DNA from: Limanda limanda
Taxonomy: Eukaryota > Chordata > Actinopteri > Pleuronectiformes > Pleuronectidae
Reading direction: 5' to 3'
Assembly: GCF_963576545.1 (NCBI RefSeq)
Contig: NW_026870423.1
Span: 372,001 to 436,000, forward strand
Length of the DNA: 64,000 bases
Part shown: piece by piece, positions 23,801 to 34,830 of the stretch
Layout: each line of letters begins with the position of its first letter
Position numbering within the stretch: the first letter of the stretch is position 1
The notes under the pieces: model-generated
The model's input: the letters and a program-made list of their open reading frames with translations, nothing else
What the model was told of the DNA's origin: nothing
Database searches by the model: none
Made by a program: the position numbers and the translations under genes

Positions 23801-25339
23801 CTTCTCCGACTTTCGGAAGGGTTAGGGTTAGGGTTAGGGATGAAAGCACATAGGAGAAAGAGATATTCTTGAATAACTTTTTTTGTGAAGGTCGGAGAGA
23901 CTTGCAAGTAGGCTCTACCCCCACTAAATGGGGTAGCGCGCATCGATCGGTACCATCCTTGAGCTTCTCCGACTTTCGGAAGGGTTAGGGTTAGGGTTAG
24001 GGATGAAAGCACATAGGAGAAAGAGATATTCTTGAATAACTTTTTTTGTGAAGGTCGGAGAGACTTGGAAAGTGGTTGCATCTGGACTAATTTGGGTCCT
24101 GCAGATCGATTGGTACCATCCCCGAGCTTGTACGACCTTCGGAAGAGGTCGACCGACGAAATTCCCCCAAATCTGAGGAGATATTCTTGAATAACTTTTT
24201 TTGTGAAGGTCGGAGAGACTTGCAAGTAGGCTCTACCCCCACTAAATGGGGTTGCGCGCATCGATCAGTACCATCCTTGAGCTTCTCCGACTTTCGGAAG
24301 GGTTAGGGTTAGGGTTAGGGATGAAAGCACATAGGAGAAAGAGATATTCTTGAATAACTTTTTTTGTGAAGGTCGGAGAGACTTGCAAGTAGGCTTTACC
24401 CCCACTAAATGGGGTAGCGCGCATCGATCGGTACCATCCTTGAGCTTCTCCGACTTTCGGAAGGGTTAGGGTTAGGGTTAGGGATGAAAGCACATAGGAG
24501 AAAGAGATATTCTTGAATAACTTTTTTTGTGAAGGTCGGAGAGACTTGCAAGTAGGCTCTACCCCCACTAAATGGGGTAGCGCGCATCGATCGGTACCAT
24601 CCTTGAGCTTCTCCGACTTTCGGAAGGGTTAGGGTTAGGGTTAGGGATGAAAGCACATAGGAGAAAGAGATATTCTTGAATAACTTTTTTTGTGAAGGTC
24701 GGAGAGACTTGCAAGTAGGCTCTACCCCCACTAAATGGGGTAGCGCGCATCGATCGGTACCATCCTTGAGCTTCTCCGACTTTCGGAAGGGTTAGGGTTA
24801 GGGTTAGGGATGAAAGCACATAGGAGAAAGAGATATTCTTGAATAACTTTTTTTGTGAAGGTCGGAGAGACTTGCAAGTAGGCTCTACCCCCACTAAATG
24901 GGGTAGCGCGCATCGATCGGTACCATCCTTGAGCTTCTCCGACTTTCGGAAGGGTTAGGGTTAGGGTTAGGGATGAAAGCACATAGGAGAAAGAGATATT
25001 CTTGAATAACTTTTTTTGTGAAGGTCGGAGAGACTTGCAAGTAGGCTCTACCCCCACTAAATGGGGTAGCGCGCATCGATCAGTACCATCCTTGAGCTTC
25101 TCCGACTTTCGGAAGGGTTAGGGTTAGGGTTAGGGATGAAAGCACATAGGAGAAAGAGATATTCTTGAATAACTTTTTTTGTGAAGGTCGGAGAGACTTG
25201 GAAGGTGGTTGCATCTGGACTAATTTGGGTCCTGCGGATCGATTGGTACCATCCCCGAGCTTGTACGACCTTCGGAAGAGGTCGACCGACGAAATTCCCC
25301 CAAATCTGAGGAGATATTCTTGAATAACTTTTTTTGTGA
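18240..25339 (+). repeat. 8.06-kb-offset duplication, right copy (7100 bp)
   Basis: Homologous to 10176-17269. Private to this copy are G57A in the B at 22438 and a GAAGGTGG change in the B at 25185. Its full-length telomere tract in the A at 22919 shows that the shortened tract at 14855 arose after the duplication, or that one copy was later converted. Homology in B spacing stops after 25339: five A monomers follow here, against three at 17270. Confidence 0.87.
20816..24051 (+). repeat. Mixed block with private markers, second copy
   Basis: Repeat of 12752-15981 with the same unusual monomers, including C66T at 21044, C66A in the monomer at 21305, C49T/G61A at 21468, and family R markers G52A at 22593 and 23563. 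Six bp longer than its partner because the telomere tract in the A at 22919 is complete. Confidence 0.87.
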
Positions 25340-26309
25340 AGGTCGGAGAGACTTGCAAGTAGGCTCTACCCCCACTAAATGGGGTAGCGCGCATCGATCG
25401 GTACCATCCTTGAGCTTCTCCGACTTTCGGAAGGGTTAGGGTTAGGGTTAGGGATGAAAGCACATAGGAGAAAGAGATATTCTTGAATAACTTTTTTTGT
25501 GAAGGTCGGAGAGACTTGCAAGTAGGCTCTACCCCCACTAAATGGGGTAGCGCGCATCGATCGGTACCATCCTTGAGCTTCTCCGACTTTCGGAAGGGTT
25601 AGGGTTAGGGTTAGGGATGAAAGCACATAGGAGAAAGAGATATTCTTGAATAACTTTTTTTGTGAAGGTCGGAGAGACTTGCAAGTAGGCTCTACCCCCA
25701 CTAAATGGGGTAGCGCGCATCGATCGGTACCATCCTTGAGCTTCTCCGACTTTCGGAAGGGTTAGGGTTAGGGTTAGGGATGAAAGCACATAGGAGAAAG
25801 AGATATTCTTGAATAACTTTTTTTGTGAAGGTCGGAGAGACTTGCAAGTAGGCTCTACCCCCACTAAATGGGGTAGCGCGCATCGATCGGTACCATCCTT
25901 GAGCTTCTCCGACTTTCGGAAGGGTTAGGGTTAGGGTTAGGGATGAAAGCACATAGGAGAAAGAGATATTCTTGAATAACTTTTTTTGTGAAGGTCGGAG
26001 AGACTTGCAAGTAGGCTCTACCCCCACTAAATGGGGTAGCGCGCATCGATCAGTACCATCCTTGAGCTTCTCCGACTTTCGGAAGGGTTAGGGTTAGGGT
26101 TAGGGATGAAAGCACATAGGAGAAAGAGATATTCTTGAATAACTTTTTTTGTGAAGGTCGGAGAGACTTGGAAAGTGGTTGCATCTGGACTAATTTGGGT
26201 CCTGCGGATCGATTGGTACCATCCCCGAGCTTGTACGACCTTCGGAAGAGGTCGACCGACGAAATTCCCCCAAATCTGAGGAGATATTCTTGAATAACTT
26301 TTTTTGTGA
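24052..26309 (+). repeat. Last family L segment
   Basis: CAG-type B (24052), A47T/G61A (24207), C27T (24370), plain A monomers, G61A (25022), B (25185), four plain A, G61A (25992), B (26155). To the right the CAG-type B becomes rare and the A5-B-A2-B spacing takes over, so the family boundary lies near 26310. Confidence 0.82.
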
Positions 26310-27597
26310 AGGTCGGAGAGACTTGCAAGTAGGCTCTACCCCCACTAAATGGGGTAGCGCGCATCGATCGGTACCATCCTTGAGCTTCTCCGACTTTCGG
26401 AAGGGTTAGGGTTAGGGTTAGGGATGAAAGCACATAGGAGAAAGAGATATTCTTGAATAACTTTTTTTGTGAAGGTCGGAGAGACTTGCAAGTAGGCTCT
26501 ACCCCCACTAAATGGGGTAGCGCGCATCGATCGGTACCATCCTTGAGCTTCTCCGACTTTCGGAAGGGTTAGGGTTAGGGTTAGGGATGAAAGCACATAG
26601 GAGAAAGAGATATTCTTGAATAACTTTTTTTGTGAAGGTCGGAGAGACTTGGAAAGTGGTTGCATCTGGACTAATTTGGGTCCTGCGGATCGATTGGTAC
26701 CATCCCCGAGCTTGTACGACCTTCGGAAGAGGTCGACCGACGAAATTCCCCCAAATCTGAGGAGATATTCTTGAATAACTTTTTTTGTGAAGGTCGGAGA
26801 GACTTGCAAGTAGGCTCTACCCCCACTAAATGGGGTAGCGCACATCGATCGGTACCATCCTTGAGCTTCTCCGACTTTCGGAAGGGTTAGGGTTAGGGTT
26901 AGGGATGAAAGCACATAGGAGAAAGAGATATTCTTGAATAACTTTTTTTGTGAAGGTCGGAGAGACTTGCAAGTAGGCTCTACCCCCACTAAATGGGGTA
27001 GCGCGCATCGATCGGTACCATCCTTGAGCTTCTCCGACTTTCGGAAGGGTTAGGGTTAGGGTTAGGGATGAAAGCACATAGGAGAAAGAGATATTCTTGA
27101 ATAACTTTTTTTGTGAAGGTCGGAGAGACTTGAAAAGTGGTTGCATCTGGACTAATTTGGGTCCTGCGGATCGATTGGTACTATCCCCGAGCTTGTACGA
27201 CCTTCGGAAGAGGTCGACCGACGAAATTCCCCCAAATCTGAGGAGATATTCTTGAATAACTTTTTTTGTGAAGGTCGGAGAGACTTGCAAGTAGGCTCTA
27301 CCCCCACTAAATGGGGTAGCGCACATCGATCGGTACCATCCTTGAGCTTCTCCGACTTTCGGAAGGGTTAGGGTTAGGGTTAGGGATGAAAGCACATAGG
27401 AGAAAGAGATATTCTTGAATAACTTTTTTTGTGAAGGTCGGAGAGACTTGCAAGTAGGCTCTACCCCCACTAAATGGGGTAGCGCGCATCGATCGGTACC
27501 ATCCTTGAGCTTCTCCGACTTTTGGAAGGGTTAGGGTTAGGGTTAGGGATGAAAGCACATAGGAGAAAGAGATATTCTTGAATAACTTTTTTTGTGA

Positions 27598-27754
27598 AGG
27601 TCGGAGAGACTTGCAAGTAGGCTCTACCCCCACTAAATGGGGTAGCGCGCATCGATCGGTACCATCCTTGAGCTTCTCCGACTTTCGGAAGGGTTAGGGT
27701 TAGGGATGAAAGCACATAGGAGAAAGAGATATTCTTGAATAACTTTTTTTGTGA
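27598..27754 (+). repeat. A monomer with shortened telomere tract (157 bp)
   Basis: Third A after the B at 27117; tract at 27691-27705 lacks one unit. The neighbouring A at 27435 carries C89T. Confidence 0.94.
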
Positions 27755-29686
27755 AGGTCGGAGAGACTTGCAAGTAGGCTCTACCCCCACTAAATGGGGT
27801 AGCGCGCATCGATCGGTACCATCCTTGAGCTTCTCCGACTTTCGGAAGGGTTAGGGTTAGGGTTAGGGATGAAAGCACATAGGAGAAAGAGATATTCTTG
27901 AATAACTTTTTTTGTGAAGGTCGGAGAGACTTGCAAGTAGGCTCTACCCCCACTAAATGGGGTAGCGCGCATCGATCGGTACCATCCTTGAGCTTCTCCG
28001 ACTTTCGGAAGGGTTAGGGTTAGGGTTAGGGATGAAAGCACATAGGAGAAAGAGATATTCTTGAATAACTTTTTTTGTGAAGGTCGGAGAGACTAGGAAA
28101 GTGGTTGCATCTGGACTAATTTGGGTCCTGCGGATCGATTGGTACCATCCCCGAGCTTGTACGACCTTCGGAAGAGGTCGACCGACGAAATTCCCCCAAA
28201 TCTGAGGAGATATTCTTGAATAACTTTTTTTGTGAAGGTCGGAGAGACTTGCAAGTAGGCTCTACCCCCACTAAATGGGGTAGCGCACATCGATCGGTAC
28301 CATCCTTGAGCTTCTCCGACTTTCGGAAGGGTTAGGGTTAGGGTTAGGGATGAAAGCACATAGGAGAAAGAGATATTCTTGAATAACTTTTTTTGTGAAG
28401 GTCGGAGAGACTTGCAAGTAGGCTCTACCCCCACTAAATGGGGTAGCGCGCATCGATCAGTACCATCCTTGAGCTTCTCCGACTTTTGGAAGGGTTAGGG
28501 TTAGGGTTAGGGATGAAAGCACATAGGAGAAAGAGATATTCTTGAATAACTTTTTTTGTGAAGGTCGGAGAGACTTGCAAGTAGGCTCTACCCCCACTAA
28601 ATGGGGTAGCGCGCATCGATCGGTACCATCCTTGAGCTTCTCCGACTTTCGGAAGGGTTAGGGTTAGGGTTAGGGATGAAAGCACATAGGAGAAAGAGAT
28701 ATTCTTGAATAACTTTTTTTGTGAAGGTCGGAGAGACTTGCAAGTAGGCTCTACCCCCACTAAATGGGGTAGCGCGCATCGATCGGTACCATCCTTGAGC
28801 TTCTCCGACTTTCGGAAGGGTTAGGGTTAGGGTTAGGGATGAAAGCACATAGGAGAAAGAGATATTCTTGAATAACTTTTTTTGTGAAGGTCGGAGAGAC
28901 TTGCAAGTAGGCTCTACCCCCACTAAATGGGGTAGCGCGCATCGATCGGTACCATCCTTGAGCTTCTCCGACTTTCGGAAGGGTTAGGGTTAGGGTTAGG
29001 GATGAAAGCACATAGGAGAAAGAGATATTCTTGAATAACTTTTTTTGTGAAGGTCGGAGAGACTTGGAAAGTGGTTGCATCTGGACTAATTTGGGTCCTG
29101 CGGATCGATTGGTACCATCCCCGAGCTTGTACGACCTTCGGAAGAGGTCGACCGACGAAATTCCCCCAAATCTGAGGAGATATTCTTGAATAACTTTTTT
29201 TGTGAAGGTCGGAGAGACTTGCAAGTAGGCTCTACCCCCACTAAATGGGGTAGCGCACATCGATCGGTACCATCCTTGAGCTTCTCCGACTTTCGGAAGG
29301 GTTAGGGTTAGGGTTAGGGATGAAAGCACATAGGAGAAAGAGATATTCTTGAATAACTTTTTTTGTGAAGGTCGGAGAGACTTGCAAGTAGGCTCTACCC
29401 CCACTAAATGGGGTAGCGCGCATCGATCGGTACCATCCTTGAGCTTCTCCGACTTTCGGAAGGGTTAGGGTTAGGGTTAGGGATGAAAGCACATAGGAGA
29501 AAGAGATATTCTTGAATAACTTTTTTTGTGAAGGTCGGAGAGACTTGGAAAGTGGTTGCATCTGGACTAATTTGGGTCCTGCGGATCGATTGGTACCATC
29601 CCCGAGCTTGTACGACCTTCGGAAGAGGTCGACCGACGAAATTCCCCCAAATCTGAGGAGATATTCTTGAATAACTTTTTTTGTGA

Positions 29687-31137
29687 AGGTCGGAGAGACT
29701 TGCAAGTAGGCTCTACCCCCACTAAATGGGGTAGCGCACATCGATCGGTACCATCCTTGAGCTTCTCCGACTTTCGGAAGGGTTAGGGTTAGGGTTAGGG
29801 ATGAAAGCACATAGGAGAAAGAGATATTCTTGAATAACTTTTTTTGTGAAGGTCGGAGAGACTTGCAAGTAGGCTCTACCCCCACTAAATGGGGTAGCGC
29901 GCATCGATCGGTACCATCCTTGAGCTTCTCCGACTTTTGGAAGGGTTAGGGTTAGGGTTAGGGATGAAAGCACATAGGAGAAAGAGATATTCTTGAATAA
30001 CTTTTTTTGTGAAGGTCGGAGAGACTTGCAAGTAGGCTCTACCCCCACTAAATGGGGTAGCGCGCATCGATCGGTACCATCCTTGAGCTTCTCCGACTTT
30101 CGGAAGGGTTAGGGTTAGGGTTAGGGATGAAAGCACATAGGAGAAAGAGATATTCTTGAATAACTTTTTTTGTGAAGGTCGGAGAGACTTGCAAGTAGGC
30201 TCTACCCCCACTAAATGGGGTAGCGCGCATCGATCGGTACCATCCTTGAGCTTCTCCGACTTTCGGAAGGGTTAGGGTTAGGGTTAGGGATGAAAGCACA
30301 TAGGAGAAAGAGATATTCTTGAATAACTTTTTTTGTGAAGGTCGGAGAGACTTGCAAGTAGGCTCTACCCCCACTAAATGGGGTAGCGCGCATCGATCGG
30401 TACCATCCTTGAGCTTCTCCGACTTTCGGAAGGGTTAGGGTTAGGGTTAGGGATGAAAGCACATAGGAGAAAGAGATATTCTTGAATAACTTTTTTTGTG
30501 AAGGTCGGAGAGACTTGGAAAGTGGTTGCATCTGGACTAATTTGGGTCCTGCGGATCGATTGGTACCATCCCCGAGTTTGTAAGACCTTCGGAAGAGGTC
30601 GACCGACGAAATTCCCCCAAATCTGAGGAGATATTCTTGAATAACTTTTTTTGTGAAGGTCGGAGAGACTTGCAAGTAGGCTCTACCCCCACTAAATGGG
30701 GTAGCGCACATCGATCGGTACCATCCTTGAGCTTCTCCGACTTTCGGAAGGGTTAGGGTTAGGGTTAGGGATGAAAGCACATAGGAGAAAGAGATATTCT
30801 TGAATAACTTTTTTTGTGAAGGTCGGAGAGACTTGCAAGTAGGCTCTACCCCCACTAAATGGGGTAGCGCGCATCGATCGGTACCATCCTTGAGCTTCTC
30901 CGACTTTCGGAAGGGTTAGGGTTAGGGTTAGGGATGAAAGCACATAGGAGAAAGAGATATTCTTGAATAACTTTTTTTGTGAAGGTCGGAGAGACTTGGA
31001 AAGTGGTTGCATCTGGACTAATTTGGGTCCTGCGGATCGATTGGTACCATCCCCGAGCTTGTACGACCTTCGGAAGAGGTCGACCGACGAAATTCCCCCA
31101 AATCTGAGGAGATATTCTTGAATAACTTTTTTTGTGA
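29687..31137 (+). repeat. Example of the 1451-bp 9-mer HOR
   Basis: A monomers at 29687 (G52A), 29850 (C89T), 30013, 30176 and 30339; B at 30502 (GTTTGTAAG subtype); A at 30657 (G52A) and 30820; B at 30983. Seven A and two B give 1451 bp. The same spacing follows at, for example, 59980-61430 with different subtype markers. Confidence 0.9.
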
Positions 31138-31626
31138 AGGTCGGAGAGACTTGCAAGTAGGCTCTACCCCCACTAAATGGGGTAGCGCACATCGATCGGT
31201 ACCATCCTTGAGCTTCTCCGACTTTCGGAAGGGTTAGGGTTAGGGTTAGGGATGAAAGCACATAGGAGAAAGAGATATTCTTGAATAACTTTTTTTGTGA
31301 AGGTCGGAGAGACTTGCAAGTAGGCTCTACCCCCACTAAATGGGGTAACGCGCATCGATCGGTACCATCCTTGAGCTTCTCCGACTTTCGGAAGGGTTAG
31401 GGTTAGGGTTAGGGATGAAAGCACATAGGAGAAAGAGATATTCTTGAATAACTTTTTTTGTGAAGGTCGGAGAGACTTGCAAGTAGGCTCTACCCCCACT
31501 AAATGGGGTAGTGCGCATCGATCGGTACCATCCTTGAGCTTCTCCGACTTTCGGAAGGGTTAGGGTTAGGGTTAGGGATGAAAGCACATAGGAGAAAGAG
31601 ATATTCTTGAATAACTTTTTTTGTGA

Positions 31627-32262
31627 AGGTCGGAGAGACTTGCAAGTAGGCTCTACCCCCACTAAATGGGGTAGCGCGCATCGATCGGTACCATCCTTGA
31701 GCTTTTCCGACTTTCGGAAGGGTTAGGGTTAGGGTTAGGGATGAAAGCACATAGGAGAAAGAGATATTCTTGAATAACTTTTTTTGTGAAGGTCGGAGAG
31801 ACTTGGAAAGTGGTTGCATCTGGACTAATTTGGGTCCTGCAGATCGATTGCTACCATCCCCGAGCTTGTACGACCTTCGGAAGAGGTCGACCGACGAAAT
31901 TCCCCCAAATCTGAGGAGATATTCTTGAATAACTTTTTTTGTGAAGGTCGGAGAGACTTGCAAGTAGGCTCTACCCCCACTAAATGGGGTAGCGCGCATC
32001 GATCGGTACCATCCTTGAGCTTCTCCGACTTTCGGAAGGGTTAGGGTTAGGGTTAGGGATGAAAGCACATAGGAGAAAGAGATATTCTTGAATAACTTTT
32101 TTTGTGAAGGTCGGAGAGACTTGGAAAGTGGTTGCATCTGGACTAATTTGGGTCCTGCGGATCGATTGGTACCATCCCCGAGCTTGTACGACCTTCGGAA
32201 GAGGTCGACCGACGAAATTCCCCCAAATCTGAGGAGATATTCTTGAATAACTTTTTTTGTGA
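31627..32262 (+). repeat. (AB)2 dimer block
   Basis: A (C79T), B (CAG/G61C), A, B. Three equivalent blocks lie at 42738-43373, 44026-44661 and 52399-53034, each with the same subtype order. In all four a minus-strand frame of 320 codons results. Confidence 0.9.
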
Positions 32263-33558
32263 AGGTCGGAGAGACTTGCAAGTAGGCTGTACCCCCACTA
32301 AATGGGGTTGCGCGCATCGATCGGTACCATCCTTGAGCTTCTCCGACTTTCGGAAGGGTTAGGGTTAGGGTTAGGGATGAAAGCACATAGGAGAAAGAGA
32401 TATTCTTGAATAACTTTTTTTGTGAAGGTCGGAGAGACTTGCAAGTAGGCTCTACCCCCACTAAATGGGGTAGCGCGCATCGATCGGTACCATCCTTGAG
32501 CTTCTCCGACTTTCGGAAGGGTTAGGGTTAGGGTTAGGGATGAAAGCACATAGGAGAAAGAGATATTCTTGAATAACTTTTTTTGTGAAGGTCGGAGAGA
32601 CTTGCAAGTAGGCTCTACCCCCACTAAATGGGGTAGCGCGCATCGATCGGTACCATCCTTGAGCTTCTCCGACTTTCGGAAGGGTTAGGGTTAGGGTTAG
32701 GGATGAAAGCACATAGGAGAAAGAGATATTCTTGAATAACTTTTTTTGTGAAGGTCGGAGAGACTTGGAAAGTGGTTGCATCTGGACTAATTTGGGTCCT
32801 GCGGATCGATTGGTACCATCCCCGAGCTTGTACGACCTTCGGAAGAGGTCGACCGACGAAATTCCCCCAAATCTGAGGAGATATTCTTGAATAACTTTTT
32901 TTGTGAAGGTCGGAGAGACTTGCAAGTAGGCTCTACCCCCACTAAATGGGGTTGCGCACATCGATCGGTACCATCCTTGAGCTTCTCCGACTTTCGGAAG
33001 GGTTAGGGTTAGGGTTAGGGATGAAAGCACATAGGAGAAAGAGATATTCTTGAATAACTTTTTTTGTGAAGGTCGGAGAGACTTGCAAGTAGGCTCTACC
33101 CCCACTAAATGGGGTAGCGCGCATCGATCAGTACCATCCTTGAGCTTCTCCGACTTTTGGAAGGGTTAGGGTTAGGGTTAGGGATGAAAGCACATAGGAG
33201 AAAGAGATATTCTTGAATAACCTTTTTTGTGAAGGTCGGAGAGACTTGCAAGTAGGCTCTACCCCCACTAAATGGGGTAGCGCGCATCGATCGGTACCAT
33301 CCTTGAGCTTCTCCGACTTTCGGAAGGGTTAGGGTTAGGGTTAGGGATGAAAGCACATAGGAGAAAGAGATATTCTTGAATAACTTTTTTTGTGAAGGTC
33401 GGAGAGACTTGCAAGTAGGCTCTACCCCCACTAAATGGGGTAGCGCGCATCGATCGGTACCATCCTTGAGCTTCTCCGACTTTCGGAAGGGTTAGGGTTA
33501 GGGTTAGGGATGAAAGCACATAGGAGAAAGAGATATTCTTGAATAACTTTTTTTGTGA

Positions 33559-34830
33559 AGGTCGGAGAGACTTGCAAGTAGGCTCTACCCCCACTAAATG
33601 GGGTAGCGCGCATCGATCGGTACCATCCTTGAGCTTCTCCGACTTTCGGAAGGGTTAGGGTTAGGGTTAGGGATGAAAGCACATAGGAGAAAGAGATATT
33701 CTTGAATAACTTTTTTTGTGAAGGTCGGAGAGACTTGGAAAGTGGTTGCATCTGGACTAATTTGGGTCCTGCGGATCGATTGGTACCATCCCCGAGCTTG
33801 TACGACCTTCGGAAGAGGTCGACCGACGAAATTCCCCCAAATCTGAGGAGATATTCTTGAATAACTTTTTTTGTGAAGGTCGGAGAGACTTGCAAGTAGG
33901 CTCTACCCCCACTAAATGGGGTAGCGCACATCGATCGGTACCATCCTTGAGCTTCTCCGACTTTCGGAAGGGTTAGGGTTAGGGTTAGGGATGAAAGCAC
34001 ATAGGAGAAAGAGATATTCTTGAATAACTTTTTTTGTGAAGGTCGGAGAGACTTGGAAAGTGGTTGCATCTGGACTAATTTGGGTCCTGCAGATCGATTG
34101 CTACCATCCCCGAGCTTGTACGACCTTCGGAAGAGGTCGACCGACGAAATTCCCCCAAATCTGAGGAGATATTCTTGAATAACTTTTTTTGTGAAGGTCG
34201 GAGAGACTTGCAAGTAGGCTCTACCCCCACTAAATGGGGTAGCGCGCATCGATCGGTACCATCCTTGAGCTTCTCCGACTTTCGGAAGGGATAGGGTTAG
34301 GGTTAGGGATGAAAGCACATAGGAGAAAGAGATATTCTTGAATAACTTTTTTTGTGAAGGTCGGAGAGACTTGGAAAGTGGTTGCATCTGGACTAATTTG
34401 GGTCCTGCGGATCGATTGGTACCATCCCCGAGCTTGTACGACCTTCGGAAGAGGTCGACCGACGAAATTCCCCCAAATCTGAGGAGATATTCTTGAATAA
34501 CTTTTTTTGTGAAGGTCGGAGAGACTTGCAAGTAGGCTCTACCCCCACTAAATGGGGTAGCGCGCATCGATCGGTACCATCCTTGAGCTTCTCCGACTTT
34601 CGGAAGGGTTAGGGTTAGGGTTAGGGATGAAAGCACATAGGAGAAAGAGATATTCTTGAATAACTTTTTTTGTGAAGGTCGGAGAGACTTGGAAAGTGGT
34701 TGCATCTGGACTAATTTGGGTCCTGCGGATCGATTGGTACCATCCCCGAGCTTGTACGACCTTCGGAAGAGGTCGACCGACGAAATTCCCCCAAATCTGA
34801 GGAGATATTCTTGAATAACTTTTTTTGTGA
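33559..34830 (+). repeat. (AB)4 dimer block
   Basis: A and B alternate four times (A at 33559, 33877, 34195, 34513), giving 4 x 318 bp. This is the only place in the window with more than two AB dimers in a row. The second B (34040) is CAG/G61C type and the A at 34195 has GGGATAGGG. Because 318 is divisible by three, minus-strand frames stay open through the block. Confidence 0.92.
34288..34308 (+). repeat. Telomere tract with a TTA-to-ATA spacer change
   Basis: Reads GGGATAGGG at its left end; also found at 43149-43169 and 53291-53311. All four G runs remain, so quadruplex potential is kept, but the first TTAGGGTTA site is lost. These are the only three substitutions I saw inside a telomere tract. 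Confidence 0.9.

Larger units (their letters stand above)
29051..33876 (+). repeat. Long-range copied segment, member 1
   Basis: B spacing and rare markers match 40162-43536 at an offset of 11111 bp (up to 32425) and 49823-54648 at an offset of 20772 bp. Markers in order: GTTTGTAAG B (30502), A with G48A (31301), A with C49T (31464), A with C79T (31627), CAG-type B with G61C (31790), B (32108), A with C27G and A47T (32263). Confidence 0.85.
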
